A stretch of DNA of 64,000 bases from Streptomyces fodineus (GTDB taxonomy: Bacteria > Actinomycetota > Actinomycetes > Streptomycetales > Streptomycetaceae). The DNA lies in assembly GCF_001735805.1 (NCBI RefSeq), contig NZ_CP017248.1, positions 5,084,001 through 5,148,000 of the forward strand, given 5' to 3'. Positions 27,276 to 36,394 of the stretch are shown piece by piece (the first letter of the stretch is position 1; the number at the start of each line of letters is the position of its first letter). A model generated the notes under the pieces. It was not told the DNA's origin and did no database searches. It saw only the letters and a list, made by a program, of their open reading frames with translations. The translations under genes and the position numbers were made by a program.

Positions 27276-28559
27276 CTACCCCTCCAGCAGACGCTGCCCC
27301 ACGTACTCGCCCTGTGCCGCCCCGCCCGGCACCGCGAACAGTCCGCTCGCCTCGTGCCGGATGAACTGCGACAGCGCGTCGCCGCGGTCGAGCTTGCGCT
27401 GCACCGGTACGAAGCCGCGCAGCGGGTCCGCCTGCCAGCAGACGAAGAGCAGACCGGCGTCGGGCGTGCCGTTGGCGTCGAAGCCGTCGTGATAGGAGAA
27501 GGGGCGCCGCAGCATGGCCGCGCCGCCGTTCTTGTCGGGCCGGGTGATCCGGGCGTGCGCGTTGAGCGGGACGACGTACTCGCCCTTGGCGTCGGTCTTC
27601 TCCAGGTCCATCGGGGTCGTCTCGTCGCCCCCGGACAGTGGCGCTCCGTTGGACTTGCGGCGCCCGATCACCGCCTCCTGGGCCGTCACCGACAGCTTCT
27701 CCCAGTCGTCCAGGAGCATGCGGATGCGGCGTACGACGGCGTAGGAGCCGTTCGCCATCCAGGCGGGCTCGCCCGAGGCCGGCACGAAGATCCGCCGGTC
27801 GAAGTCGGAGTCGGCCGGCTTGGGATTGCGGGTGCCGTCCAGTTGGCCCATGAGATTGCGGGCCGTCATGGGGTGTGCGGTGGCTCCCGGGGTGCGGTTG
27901 AAGCCGTTCATCTGCCAGCGCAGCCGGGCGGCGCCGCCCGCGTCCTTCTGGATCGCGCGCAGGGCGTGGAAGGCGACCAGGGCGTCGTCCGCGCCGATCT
28001 GCACCCACAGGTCGCCGTCGCTGCGCGACTTGTCGAGGTGGTCGGAGGAGAAGTCCGGCAGCGGGTCCAGGGCGCTCGGCCGCTGCTTGTCCAGACCGGT
28101 CTTGCCGAAGAAGCCGTACCCGAAGCCGAAGGTGATCGTCAGCGAGGAGGGCCCGGCGTCCCGGGCCACATCGGTGTCGTCGTGCGGCGCGGCCTCGCCC
28201 GCCATCAGCCGCTCGGCCGTCGACGACCAGCGGCGCAGCAGGGCCGCCGCCTCCTTGCGGCCCGCGCCCGCCGTCAGATCGAAGGCGACGAGATGGCCGC
28301 GTGCCTGGAACCCCTCGGTGATGCCGGGCTGATGTTTCCCGTGAAACATCGCCCTCGTGGAGCCCAGCGAGGTCAGCGGGGTGGCCGGGGCGGGCGCGGC
28401 GGCATAGCCCGCGGCACCGCCGGCCGCGCCGAGCACGAGCCCGGTGGCGCCCGCGGTGCCGAGCAACGCGCGCCGGGAGATGCCGGAGCCGGGCGCGGAT
28501 TCGGGCTCCCCCGGAACCTCGGCGGAGGTACGGGCCTGCGGGATGGACTGGTCGGGCAT
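27276..28559 (-). CDS. Dye-decolourising peroxidase, TAT-exported (EfeB/DyP)
   Basis: This 427-aa haem peroxidase has a twin-arginine signal (SRRALLGTAGATGLVLGAAGG) and is exported folded with its haem. Family marks are GQLDGTRNP (the GXXDG distal Asp), the proximal His in PLNAHARI, and a late FSYHDGF. It probably oxidises phenolic substrates or, as suggested for EfeB, takes part in haem/iron handling. It closes a minus-strand cluster of copper proteins, and copper-dependent Streptomyces oxidases are known partners of such enzymes. A degenerate parS lies inside the gene (28334-28347), and GCCCGGAGCTCCGGGC overlaps its stop (27261-27276). Confidence 0.93.
   Translation of the reverse strand: MPDQSIPQARTSAEVPGEPESAPGSGISRRALLGTAGATGLVLGAAGGAAGYAAAPAPATPLTSLGSTRAMFHGKHQPGITEGFQARGHLVAFDLTAGAGRKEAAALLRRWSSTAERLMAGEAAPHDDTDVARDAGPSSLTITFGFGYGFFGKTGLDKQRPSALDPLPDFSSDHLDKSRSDGDLWVQIGADDALVAFHALRAIQKDAGGAARLRWQMNGFNRTPGATAHPMTARNLMGQLDGTRNPKPADSDFDRRIFVPASGEPAWMANGSYAVVRRIRMLLDDWEKLSVTAQEAVIGRRKSNGAPLSGGDETTPMDLEKTDAKGEYVVPLNAHARITRPDKNGGAAMLRRPFSYHDGFDANGTPDAGLLFVCWQADPLRGFVPVQRKLDRGDALSQFIRHEASGLFAVPGGAAQGEYVGQRLLEG
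28334..28347. other. Degenerate parS-like site
   Basis: GTTTCCCGTGAAAC differs from the parS consensus at one central base (A to C). It lies in the DyP coding sequence, just after the signal-peptide region. ParB binding is uncertain. Confidence 0.5.
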
Positions 28560-28567
28560 GGTGTCGT

Positions 28568-30517
28568 TCAGCCGATCTGCGCGTTCTTGGAGACGGTCAC
28601 CTGGTCGATGTCGGAGGTCCGCACGGTGACGGCGATCTTCCAGTCGCCGGCCATGGGGATCTGCACTCCGCGCGCCGACCAGTGGCCGGTCGTGATGTGG
28701 TCGGGGGTCACGGGAAGCGGGCCGATCTTCTTCGCCTCGAGGGTGAAGGCGACCTTCACCTCGGGAATGTCGAAGGCCCGGCCGTTGGGTCGCTGGACGT
28801 ACACGTGCATCTCGTTGCCACCCACGCGCGCGGGGTCGAGGGCCACGCTGACGACGCCCTTGCCGTCGGTGCCGCCGGTGTCGAAGGGCATGTCCAGGGT
28901 CACCGCGCCGTTCGAGGGCGCCGTGGCCGAGCCGGCGGAGGACGAGGTGGCGGCCCTCGCGTCCAGCTCGGTGCGGCCCGGTTCGGTCTGGGTCAGCCAG
29001 GTGGTGACGGCGAGCAGCACGACCGCGACGCCCGCCTCGGCCAGCACCGAGCGGCGCAGCCCGAAGCGGTTCGTGTCACCGTCCCGCAGCCGCTTCTGCC
29101 GGGCGGCGTCCATGGCGGCCCGCTGCCGGGCGAGCTGGGCGGTGCGCTCGGCGTCACCGGCGCTGTTGTCCTTGCCGCCGGCCTTCTTGGCCGTACCGGA
29201 CGCGGCCCGCTTCTGCCCGGCCTTCCCGGCGACGGCCAACGTGACCGCGCTCTCGGCCTCCTCGGCGACGGCGACCGGCTCGGCGCTGTCGCCGAGCCGC
29301 CCGGTCCACCGCCGGGACACCGACGCGATACCGACCAGCAGCGCGACCAGCCCGAGCTTGACCAGCAGCAGCTGTCCGTACCGGGTGTCGGTGAACGCCG
29401 ACCAGGAGCCCAGCTGACGCCAGGACTGGTAGATGCCGGTCGCGACGAGCGCGAGGACGGATCCGAAGGCCACCCGGGAGAAGCGGCGGACCGCGGCGGC
29501 CTCCACCGGTGTCTCGGCGGGCGCCCGGTACAGGGCGACCAACAGGGCGGTGAGCCCGCCCAGCCAGGCGGCGACGGCGAGCAGGTGGACGACGTCGACG
29601 GGCATGGCGATGCCCGGCTGGAGCCCGACCGAGGCATGCTCGGCCATCGCCCAGCTGCTCGCGAGCCCGGCCGCGACGACCACCCCGCCGATGGCGAGCC
29701 CGAAGGTCAGGTCGCGCTTGTCCTGGCCCTCCTCACGCTTGGTATACGCGCCGAAGAGGACGGCGATGAACAGCGCGGCGGCGGCGAGCAGCAGCAGCCG
29801 GGAGACCAGGGCCGCGCCGGTCTTGGTCTGCAGCACCTGGCCCAGCAGACCGAGGTCGAAGATGTCGGCGATCTTCCCGGAGCCGGTGTACGAGCCGCGC
29901 AGGAGCAGCAGCCACAGGGTCGCCGCGGTGAGTGTGAGCCAGCCGCCGACGACCAGCCGTTGCAGGGCCCGTACGCCCGCGCCGCGCTGCCAGCAGGCGA
30001 GCACGAAGGCCGCGCCGCCCGCCAGCACGATGAAGCCGGCGTACGACGCGTACCGCCCGAACGCGTAGAGCCCGCCCACTGCTCCGCCGCCCGCGACCGG
30101 CCCGGTGCCGGAGACGACGGTCTGCGAGGGCGCCCCGATGGAGAAGGTGTAGGCGCCGGAGACGGGGTGGCTGTCGGCCGAGACGACCTGGTAGGTGACC
30201 GTGTAGGTGCCCTTGCCCAGGCCGCTCCTGAGCCTCACGGCGTAGGTGGTGCCGCTCACGTCGGTGGGCGCGCCCACCTCGACCTTCCTGCCCTTGGGGT
30301 CGAGGACCTGCAGCGAGTCGTCGTTCATCGCCACCTTCTCGGAGAAGGTGAGCGACACCTGGGTGGGTGCCTTGTCGACCACCACCCCCTGTGCGGGGTC
30401 GCTGCCGGTCAGCGCGGCATGCGCGGAGGCCGGACCGGCGCCCGCGAGCAGCGCGCCGGTGACGGCGAGGAGCAGCAGCACCAGGGTGCGCAGGCGGGGG
30501 GTGATGGTCCGCGTCAA
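28568..30517 (-). CDS. CopC-CopD fusion copper protein
   Basis: This 649-aa protein has a signal peptide cleaved after PASAHA, so the CopC domain begins with the copper-binding His (HAALTGSDPAQG). A second His-containing motif is VVSADSHPVSGAY. A CopD membrane domain of about eight spans follows (roughly residues 165-430), then a basic Ala/Lys-rich linker, one more span, and an extracellular beta-rich C-terminal domain ending VSKNAQIG. It probably moves copper across the membrane for delivery to cuproenzymes. I chose TTG 30517 because GGGAGGG lies 8 nt upstream. The DyP gene starts 9 bp downstream. Confidence 0.92.
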   Translation of the reverse strand: MTRTITPRLRTLVLLLLAVTGALLAGAGPASAHAALTGSDPAQGVVVDKAPTQVSLTFSEKVAMNDDSLQVLDPKGRKVEVGAPTDVSGTTYAVRLRSGLGKGTYTVTYQVVSADSHPVSGAYTFSIGAPSQTVVSGTGPVAGGGAVGGLYAFGRYASYAGFIVLAGGAAFVLACWQRGAGVRALQRLVVGGWLTLTAATLWLLLLRGSYTGSGKIADIFDLGLLGQVLQTKTGAALVSRLLLLAAAALFIAVLFGAYTKREEGQDKRDLTFGLAIGGVVVAAGLASSWAMAEHASVGLQPGIAMPVDVVHLLAVAAWLGGLTALLVALYRAPAETPVEAAAVRRFSRVAFGSVLALVATGIYQSWRQLGSWSAFTDTRYGQLLLVKLGLVALLVGIASVSRRWTGRLGDSAEPVAVAEEAESAVTLAVAGKAGQKRAASGTAKKAGGKDNSAGDAERTAQLARQRAAMDAARQKRLRDGDTNRFGLRRSVLAEAGVAVVLLAVTTWLTQTEPGRTELDARAATSSSAGSATAPSNGAVTLDMPFDTGGTDGKGVVSVALDPARVGGNEMHVYVQRPNGRAFDIPEVKVAFTLEAKKIGPLPVTPDHITTGHWSARGVQIPMAGDWKIAVTVRTSDIDQVTVSKNAQIG

Positions 30518-30530
30518 GATGGTCCCTCCC

Positions 30531-31001
30531 TCAGTGTCCGGTCGACGGGTTGTACGTGGCGGACTTCACCGGCATCTCGACGGTGAGCGGCCCGGACCGG
30601 GCGAAGGTGAGTTTCAGGGTGACCTTCTGGCCCTGGTCCGGCTTGCGCTTCAGCTTCTCGAACATCAGATGGTTGCCACCGCTTTTGAACACGAGTTGAC
30701 CGTGCGCCGGTATGGCGAAGGAGGACTTCTCCTGCATGGCGCCGCCCATGGTGCTGTGCATGGTGACCTGGCCGGCGACGTCGCTGGTGACCGAGGTCAG
30801 CTCGTCCTGCGCGCCCCCCTTGTTGGTGATCGTCAGGAACCCGGCGGCCATGTCGGCGGAGACCGGCTGGGGCATGTACGGCGCGCTCACGGACAGCTCG
30901 GCCTTCGAGGAGCCGGCGTCCGAGCCGGAGCCGCAGCCCGCGAGGGCCAGCGCACCGGCGAGCGCGGCGGCCGTGGTCAGCACGGTGGAGCGGCGCCTCA
31001 C
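30531..31001 (-). CDS. Periplasmic-type copper chaperone PCu(A)C, lipoprotein
   Basis: This 156-aa extracytoplasmic copper carrier has a lipobox (LALAGC) after a short basic signal and the PCuAC fold with a Met/His copper site: MAAGFLTI, QVTMHSTMGG, and HLMFEKLKRKP (consensus H(M)X10MX21HXM). It delivers Cu(I) to cytochrome oxidase together with SCO1. The GTG at 31001 overlaps the SCO1 stop (GTGA), so the two are co-translated. CopC-CopD follows 13 bp later. Confidence 0.92.
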   Translation of the reverse strand: MRRRSTVLTTAAALAGALALAGCGSGSDAGSSKAELSVSAPYMPQPVSADMAAGFLTITNKGGAQDELTSVTSDVAGQVTMHSTMGGAMQEKSSFAIPAHGQLVFKSGGNHLMFEKLKRKPDQGQKVTLKLTFARSGPLTVEMPVKSATYNPSTGH

Positions 31002-31651
31002 GGGTTCGCCCCCTTGACGAGCTTGGGCAGGTCCTTGGTGTAGTCGTCGACCGTGGCGTTCTCGCCGTAGAGGACGTAACCGCCGTTCGTCTTCGGGGAG
31101 AAGACGATGACCTGGGTGCCGTGGACGGAGACGAGCTTGCCGTTCTTGTCCTTGGCCGTCGGCTCCACGGAGATGCCGACGGAGCGGGCGCCGGCCTGGA
31201 TGGTGGCGAAGTCCCCGGTCAGGCCGATGAACTGGGGGTCGATGCCCTTGAGCCATGTGCCCAGCCCGGCCGGGGTGTCGCGGCCGGGGTCGGTGGTGAC
31301 GAACACCACCCGGAGGTCGTTCTGCTCGGCCCTGGGCAGCGCCTTCTTGGCGACGGCGATGTTGCTCATCGTCGTCGGGCAGATGTCGGGGCAGTGGGTG
31401 TAGCCGAAGTAGAGGAGGGTCGGATGGCCCTGGGTCTCCTTGCGGAGGTCGTACTTCTTGCCGTGTGTGTCGGTGAGGACGAGGTCCGGCTTCTCGAAGG
31501 GCTGGTCGAGGACGGTGGCGGCCTTGCCCGGGTCGGACTCCTCCGAGACCACGGCGACCGGCGACTTGCCGTCGTTCCCGCTGCCGCAGGCGGACAGGGT
31601 CAGAGTGGCGGCGGCGAGCAGCGCGGCCGCGGCGAAGGTCTTCTTGCGCAT
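30998..31651 (-). CDS. SCO1/SenC-family copper metallochaperone, lipoprotein
   Basis: This 217-aa thioredoxin-fold copper chaperone helps build the CuA centre of cytochrome oxidase. It has a lipobox (TLSACG), the copper motif GYTHCPDICPTT (CXXXC) and the third ligand His in SVHGTQVIVF. The ATG at 31651 is preferred because the basic signal peptide starts there; longer in-frame extensions lack signal features. It is coupled to the PCuAC gene downstream and follows the YcnI gene by 117 bp. Confidence 0.95.
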   Translation of the reverse strand: MRKKTFAAAALLAAATLTLSACGSGNDGKSPVAVVSEESDPGKAATVLDQPFEKPDLVLTDTHGKKYDLRKETQGHPTLLYFGYTHCPDICPTTMSNIAVAKKALPRAEQNDLRVVFVTTDPGRDTPAGLGTWLKGIDPQFIGLTGDFATIQAGARSVGISVEPTAKDKNGKLVSVHGTQVIVFSPKTNGGYVLYGENATVDDYTKDLPKLVKGANP

Positions 31652-31767
31652 AGAAAAATGTCCCAGATGTGAGTACTCCGGTGCGCACCGGGGTCGTACG
31701 ACGGCTGACGACAAGCCACGACAGCGTCGCACGCGCCGCACGACCCCGGTGCGCGGTCCGGAACGGC

Positions 31768-32517
31768 TTAGGCGGTCCGGCGGCGGCCGGCGAGGACGCC
31801 GTAGGCGACGCCCGCGATGCCGACGGCTATGCCGATCACGCCGAGCACGCGCGCGGTGGTGTCGGTGTCATGGGAGCCGGAGTCCGTGGCGGCCGCGTTC
31901 TCGGTCCTGTCGGAGGCGTCCTTGGCGCCCGCGGTGCCGTGGTGGTCGTCGGTGGCGGCGGACAGCTGGAGCACCGGCGCCGGGTTCTCCGGCTCGGCCT
32001 GGCCGGCCTGCGGCACCTCGATCCAGCGCACGACCTCCTTGTCGGAGTACGTCTGGAGCGCCTTGAACACCAGCTGGTCGGTGTTCTCGGGGAGGGCGCC
32101 GAGGGAGAGCGGGAACTTCTGGAAGTAGCCGGGCTGGATGCCCTTGCCGTCGGCGGCGGTCCAGGTGACCTTGGTGACGGCCTCGTCGATCTTCTCGCCG
32201 TGCATGGTCAGCGGCTTGTCCAGCTTGGACTTGGTGACCTGCACGTTCCAGCCGGGGACGGACTGGGGCATGACCGAGGCGAGCGGGTGGTCGGCCGGGA
32301 AGCCGACCTCCACCTTGGTGGTCGAGGCGGTGTCGCGCTCGTTGGGGACCTTGAAGTCGACGACGGCGAAGCCGCCCTTGGCCGCGGTGCCCTCCGGCTG
32401 CACGCCGACGTGCGCGAAGGCGGGGACGGACAGGGCCAGTACGGCCGTGCCCGCGACGGCGCCGGCGGCGGCGAGGCGGGTGACGGCGCGACGAGAGGCG
32501 ATACGGGAAGCCTGCAT
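31768..32517 (-). CDS. YcnI-family (DUF1775) copper-associated secreted protein
   Basis: This 249-aa exported protein has a signal peptide ending PAFAHVGVQPEG. The mature N-terminal His is the copper ligand known for YcnI proteins, with a conserved Trp (VPGWNVQV) nearby. A C-terminal span (ARVLGVIGIAVGIAGVAYGVLAG) followed by RRR anchors it in the membrane. It is a copper-binding chaperone of the outer membrane face. The start at ATG 32517 lacks a clear ribosome binding site; GTG 32529 is an alternative. It belongs to the copper cluster. Confidence 0.92.
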   Translation of the reverse strand: MQASRIASRRAVTRLAAAGAVAGTAVLALSVPAFAHVGVQPEGTAAKGGFAVVDFKVPNERDTASTTKVEVGFPADHPLASVMPQSVPGWNVQVTKSKLDKPLTMHGEKIDEAVTKVTWTAADGKGIQPGYFQKFPLSLGALPENTDQLVFKALQTYSDKEVVRWIEVPQAGQAEPENPAPVLQLSAATDDHHGTAGAKDASDRTENAAATDSGSHDTDTTARVLGVIGIAVGIAGVAYGVLAGRRRTA

Positions 32518-32661
32518 GGCAGGGAGCACTCCACTCTGAGAGTTCCGGTGGCGAAGAGAGGTACGCGTGCGCGTGAAGGCACCACTCGGCGGGTGTGCGC
32601 ACGCGCGCGTGCCACGCGACGGCGGCCTCTCCGTGAACCGTGGAGTGGTGCGCGCGTCGCG

Positions 32662-33516
32662 TCAGGCGGCGAGGAGGTAGCCGGCTGCGGGCGGGCCGCG
32701 CCGGATCACCGTGTGCTGGAGTGCGGTGGTGTGCGGGGCGGGTGCCTCGTCCCCGGCCGTACGAGGGCCGCGCGGGCCGGGCTCGGCGGCGGGCAGCAGC
32801 CCGGCGCACAGGGCGTGCGCCAGCGCGAGCGCCGCACGCAGGGACCGTACGAGTGCCCCTTCCGCGACGCCGTGCGCCGACAGCTCGATCAGCCGCAGCA
32901 GCGCGAGGTCGCCGCGGCGCAGCAGCCAGCCGGCGGCGACGGCCGCGAGGACGTGGCCGAGCAGCATCGGCAGTGAGGGCAGCAGCGCGGCCGAGGAGCC
33001 GGTGGCGCCGTAGGTGTGCCGCATGCCGCCCATGACGGCCGAGGTCCGGCCCGAGCGGTCGATGAGGTGGGCGGCGAGCAGGAGGTGGAAGGCGTGCCCC
33101 GGGGTGAGGGCCGTCGGGCTCGCCCCGCACAGGAGCCGCGCGGCCTGCTCGACCAGCGCGGCGTCGCCGACCGAGGAGCCCCGCGCCCCCGGCGCCGCCG
33201 TCATGCCGGAGACCATGCCGCCGGACGTCATGGCGGCCCCGTGCTGGCCGAGCCCGAACAGTGTGTGCAGGGCGGTCTGGCCGAGCGCGAGGAGCGCGGC
33301 GATGCCCGGCAGCGAGCGGGCCCGCCCGGCGAGCGGCACCACGAGCAGCAGACAGCCGAGGAAACCCGCGCCCAGCGTCCACAGCGGCACGCCCGCACAG
33401 GAGGCGAGGGCATGCCCGCACGCGGCCAGCGCGACGCAGACCGCGGCGAACACCGCGGCCCGCAGAATCCGGAGCCCGGCTCCGGGACACGCCGTGCGCG
33501 GGTGGGGGGCAGTCAT
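32662..33516 (-). CDS. Polytopic membrane protein of the copper cluster
   Basis: This 284-aa protein has about five hydrophobic segments, the first following MTAPHPRTACPGAGLR. It contains many His and Met residues in loops (TLFGLGQHGAAMTSGGMVSGM, MGGMRHTYG), suggestive of metal contact. I do not recognise a named family. Its place at the head of the YcnI-SCO1-PCuAC-CopCD cluster suggests a part in copper handling, which is inference. The ATG at 33516 is chosen; an ATG three codons upstream is equally possible. Confidence 0.75.
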   Translation of the reverse strand: MTAPHPRTACPGAGLRILRAAVFAAVCVALAACGHALASCAGVPLWTLGAGFLGCLLLVVPLAGRARSLPGIAALLALGQTALHTLFGLGQHGAAMTSGGMVSGMTAAPGARGSSVGDAALVEQAARLLCGASPTALTPGHAFHLLLAAHLIDRSGRTSAVMGGMRHTYGATGSSAALLPSLPMLLGHVLAAVAAGWLLRRGDLALLRLIELSAHGVAEGALVRSLRAALALAHALCAGLLPAAEPGPRGPRTAGDEAPAPHTTALQHTVIRRGPPAAGYLLAA

Positions 33517-33525
33517 GGCGGCCAC

Positions 33526-33969
33526 ATCATCCCATTGCGCTTATCGGGGGCATACGGCAGGGGGCGCGGGGGCGCACTCCGGCGGGGCTGTGGCGGCGGG
33601 CTTCGGACGGGCCGGCGGTCGTCCTGTGGCAGGGGGCGCGGGGCGCGTCGTACGGCAGGGCTATGGGGATGTGACAGGCGGGGCGGTAGGGGGCGGTGGG
33701 CGGCAGGGGCACGCGGGTGTCGTACGACAGGGACATCGGGGTCTTATCCAGCGGAAAGCGTGGGAATGTCCTGCGGCGAAGTCCGTGGGGGCGTCCTACG
33801 GCAGGAGTGCGGTGTGTTCTACGGCCGGGGCGAGGGATCGTCCCTCATACACCGATTCCTCCCTGGGCGCATCGGCCGTATGGGCGGTGTCACGTCAACG
33901 GAGTGCTTACGGCTACCTACGGGCGGCAATACGTAACGGTATGTCGAGCCGCGGCCAGGAGGCTGGAGC
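33526..33969. repeat. Non-coding, degenerate TACGGCAGG-type repeats
   Basis: About 440 bp between divergent genes. Loose copies of TACGGCAGGG recur roughly every 20-60 bp (for example near 33551, 33649, 33721, 33797 and 33819). Open frames here are repetitive Gly/Arg strings and not credible genes. The promoter of the 33970 gene lies at the right end, which is less GC-rich. Confidence 0.4.
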
Positions 33970-34413
33970 ATGAGCATCTGGTGGTCACTCCATCTGCGCC
34001 GCGAGGCCGCGAGCGTGCCGCTCGCCCGGCGGCTGCTGATCGGCACCATGGAGACGGCGGGCGTCGACCCCGAGATCTCCTACGACCTGTCCGTCGCCCT
34101 CACCGAGGCCTGCGCGAACGCCGTCGAGCACGGCGGGCGCACCCACGGCGGTTCCTCGGAGGCGTACCGGGTGACCGCGTACCTCGACGGCGAGAAGTGC
34201 CGTATCGAAGTGGCCGATTCCGGACCAGGTCTCCTGCGCGCACAGGAGACCAGACCCGCCCGCGCGGACGCCGAGCACGGCCGCGGGCTCTGTCTCATCC
34301 AGGAGCTCGCCGATCACGTCCACATCGGTGCCAAGCCCGGCCGGGCCGGCACGGTGGTCAGTTTCGACAAGATCCTCAAATGGAAGAAGGAACCGTCACT
34401 GCTGACGGCATAG
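33970..34413 (+). CDS. Anti-sigma-factor-like ATP-binding protein (HATPase_c)
   Basis: This 147-aa protein is a stand-alone GHKL ATPase domain of the RsbW/SpoIIAB-like class, abundant in Streptomyces. The N box is LTEACANAVEHGG, the G1 box VADSGPGLL, and the G2 box GRGLCLIQELAD. Such proteins phosphorylate anti-anti-sigma factors or hold sigma factors; no partner gene is adjacent. The ATG at 33970 has AGGAGG upstream. The GNAT gene follows 7 bp downstream, probably in one transcript. Confidence 0.9.
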   Translation: MSIWWSLHLRREAASVPLARRLLIGTMETAGVDPEISYDLSVALTEACANAVEHGGRTHGGSSEAYRVTAYLDGEKCRIEVADSGPGLLRAQETRPARADAEHGRGLCLIQELADHVHIGAKPGRAGTVVSFDKILKWKKEPSLLTA

Positions 34414-34420
34414 TGACGGC

Positions 34421-34984
34421 ATGCGGATCGAGAGCGGAGACATAGGGGCCGGGGTGACACTTCGGCTGCTGGAGCGGGACGACGCCGGCGCGCTGTGCGC
34501 GGCGTACACGGACAACCGCGAGCACCTGCGGCCCTGGGAGCCGCGCCGGCCGGAGTCCTTCTTCACCGAGGCGGGGCAGCGCGAGCGGATCGACGGGCTG
34601 CTGCGGCTGTTCTCCGAGGGCGGTGCCGTGCCCTTCGTGTTCCAGGCGGCGGACGGGCGGATCATCGGGAACATCACCCTGACCGGGATCACCCGAGGGC
34701 CCTTCTGCAGTTCCTCCCTCGGCTACTGGGTGGCCGAGGGACAGCAGCAGCGCGGCCTGGCCACCGCCGCCGTACGACGGGTCTGCCGGATCGCGCGGGA
34801 CACGGTAGGGCTGCACCGGATCGAGGCCTCCACCCTGCTCGCGAACACCGGCTCCCAGCGAGTGCTGGCGAAATGCGGCTTCGAACCGATCGGCATGGCC
34901 CCGAAGTACCTGCACATCGACGGGGAGTGGCGGGACTGCCGGCTCTTCCAGCGGATCCTGCACGACGACGATCCGGCCTTGTGA
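34421..34984 (+). CDS. GNAT-family N-acetyltransferase (RimJ-like)
   Basis: This 187-aa acetyl-CoA-dependent transferase has the N-terminal LRLLERDDAGALCAAYTDNREHLRPWEP segment typical of ribosomal-protein acetyltransferases, the acetyl-CoA loop QQQRGLATAAVRRVC, and the end ANTGSQRVLAKCGFEPIGMA. The target is unknown. The ATG at 34421 lies 7 bp after the ATPase gene, which suggests co-transcription. It is convergent with the MocR regulator gene. Confidence 0.9.
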   Translation: MRIESGDIGAGVTLRLLERDDAGALCAAYTDNREHLRPWEPRRPESFFTEAGQRERIDGLLRLFSEGGAVPFVFQAADGRIIGNITLTGITRGPFCSSSLGYWVAEGQQQRGLATAAVRRVCRIARDTVGLHRIEASTLLANTGSQRVLAKCGFEPIGMAPKYLHIDGEWRDCRLFQRILHDDDPAL

Positions 34985-34999
34985 GAGCGAGGTCCCAGG

Positions 35000-36361
35000 T
35001 CACCCCAGGACCTTCGCCAGCACCTCCAGCGCCTGTGGATACCCCCGCTCGCGGGGCGTGCCGTAGCCGACGACCAGCCCCTGGGGACGGCCGGGGCCGG
35101 GCGTGTGCCAGTGGGTGCCGAGGGCACCGACGGCGAGGCCCTCCGCCTGGGCACGGGCCAGCACCTCCGCCTCGTCGGGCACGTCGACCAGCGCGTGCAG
35201 CCCCGCGGCGATGCCGTGCACGCTCCGGCCCGCCCCCAGCCGCTCCAGCAGCAGGTCCCGGCGGCGCCGGTAACGCAGCCGGCACGCGCGTACGTGCCGG
35301 TCGTAGGCGTGGCTGTCGATCAGCTCCGCCAGCGCCAGCTGGCCGATGGTCTCGGTGTGGTGGTCGCTGTGCAGCTTGGCGTCGGCGACCGGGTCGACCA
35401 GGTGCGCAGGCAGGACCATCCAGCCGAGGCGGAGTGCGGGGCCGAGGGTCTTCGACGCGGTCCCGAGGTAGACCACCTGGCCCGGTGCCATGCCCTGCAA
35501 CGCGCCGACCGGCTGGCGGTCGTAGCGGAACTCCCCGTCGTAGTCGTCCTCGACGATCAGCCCGCCACGCGCGCGTGCCCAGTCGCCGAGCGCCCGCCGC
35601 CGCTCCGGGTGCAGGGTCACACCGGTCGGGTACTGGTGGGCCGGGGTGACCACCACGGCGGCGGCCTCGCCCAGGTGCTCCACGCGCAGACCGCGCGCGT
35701 CGACCGGCACCGGCAGGACCGTTCCGCCATTGCGCCGCACCACGTCCCGGTGGAACGGCAGCCCGGGATCCTCCATGGCGACGGTGGCGCCGTCCAGCAC
35801 GCGCGTGAGGAGCGCGAGCCCCTGGACGTACCCGGACGTGATGACGATCCGCTCCGGCGGCGCGAGCACCCCGCGCGCCCGGCCCAGATAACCGGACAGC
35901 GCCGTACGCAGCTCGATCCGGCCGCGCGGGTCGCCGTAGTCGTACGCCAGCGAGGGTGCCGTCACTATGGCCCGGCGCAGCGCGCGCAGCCAGGCCGCCG
36001 CCGGGAACGCACCGACGTCCGGGCTGCCGGGCCGCAGATCGAAACGCGGGGCACACGCGCGTGTCGCCGTGCCGGGTTCCGCCCACTCCACGCTCGGCAG
36101 CTCGGCGACCCGGGTGCCCGAGCCCTGGCGCGCGGTCAGATACCCCTCGGCGACGAGCTGGTCGTAGGCGGCCTTGGCGGTGCCGCGCGAGATGCCGAGC
36201 TCGGCGGCGAGGCGCCGGGTGGCCGGCAGCCGGGTCCCGGGTGCCAGCCGCCCGTCCCGCACGGCGTCCCGCAGGGCCCGCTCCAGCCCGATACGGCGCC
36301 CGTCCGCCGAGTCCGGCTCCAGATGCAGGTCCACACCGACCCCGGACCAGAAGTCGTCCAC
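35000..36361 (-). CDS. MocR/PdxR-type GntR regulator with aminotransferase domain
   Basis: This 453-aa protein has an N-terminal GntR winged HTH (LAPGTRLPATRRLAAELGISRGTAKAAYDQL) and a class I aminotransferase-like domain (VAMEDPGLPFHRDVVRR, EDDYDGEFRYD, YLGTASKTLGPALRLGW with the PLP Lys). Such proteins sense PLP and often control pyridoxine or amino-acid metabolism. The divergent partner is absent: the next genes on either side are convergent or on the same strand, so its target may be itself. It starts at ATG 36361. Confidence 0.92.
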   Translation of the reverse strand: MDDFWSGVGVDLHLEPDSADGRRIGLERALRDAVRDGRLAPGTRLPATRRLAAELGISRGTAKAAYDQLVAEGYLTARQGSGTRVAELPSVEWAEPGTATRACAPRFDLRPGSPDVGAFPAAAWLRALRRAIVTAPSLAYDYGDPRGRIELRTALSGYLGRARGVLAPPERIVITSGYVQGLALLTRVLDGATVAMEDPGLPFHRDVVRRNGGTVLPVPVDARGLRVEHLGEAAAVVVTPAHQYPTGVTLHPERRRALGDWARARGGLIVEDDYDGEFRYDRQPVGALQGMAPGQVVYLGTASKTLGPALRLGWMVLPAHLVDPVADAKLHSDHHTETIGQLALAELIDSHAYDRHVRACRLRYRRRRDLLLERLGAGRSVHGIAAGLHALVDVPDEAEVLARAQAEGLAVGALGTHWHTPGPGRPQGLVVGYGTPRERGYPQALEVLAKVLG

Positions 36362-36394
36362 GTTTCCACCCCCGTGAGTGCAGCGCCCCGTAGG

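Noticed and set aside
33014..33973. Plus-strand frame covering the membrane protein gene and the repeat gap
   Set aside because: The left part is antisense to a membrane protein and the right part is Gly/Arg repeat text.
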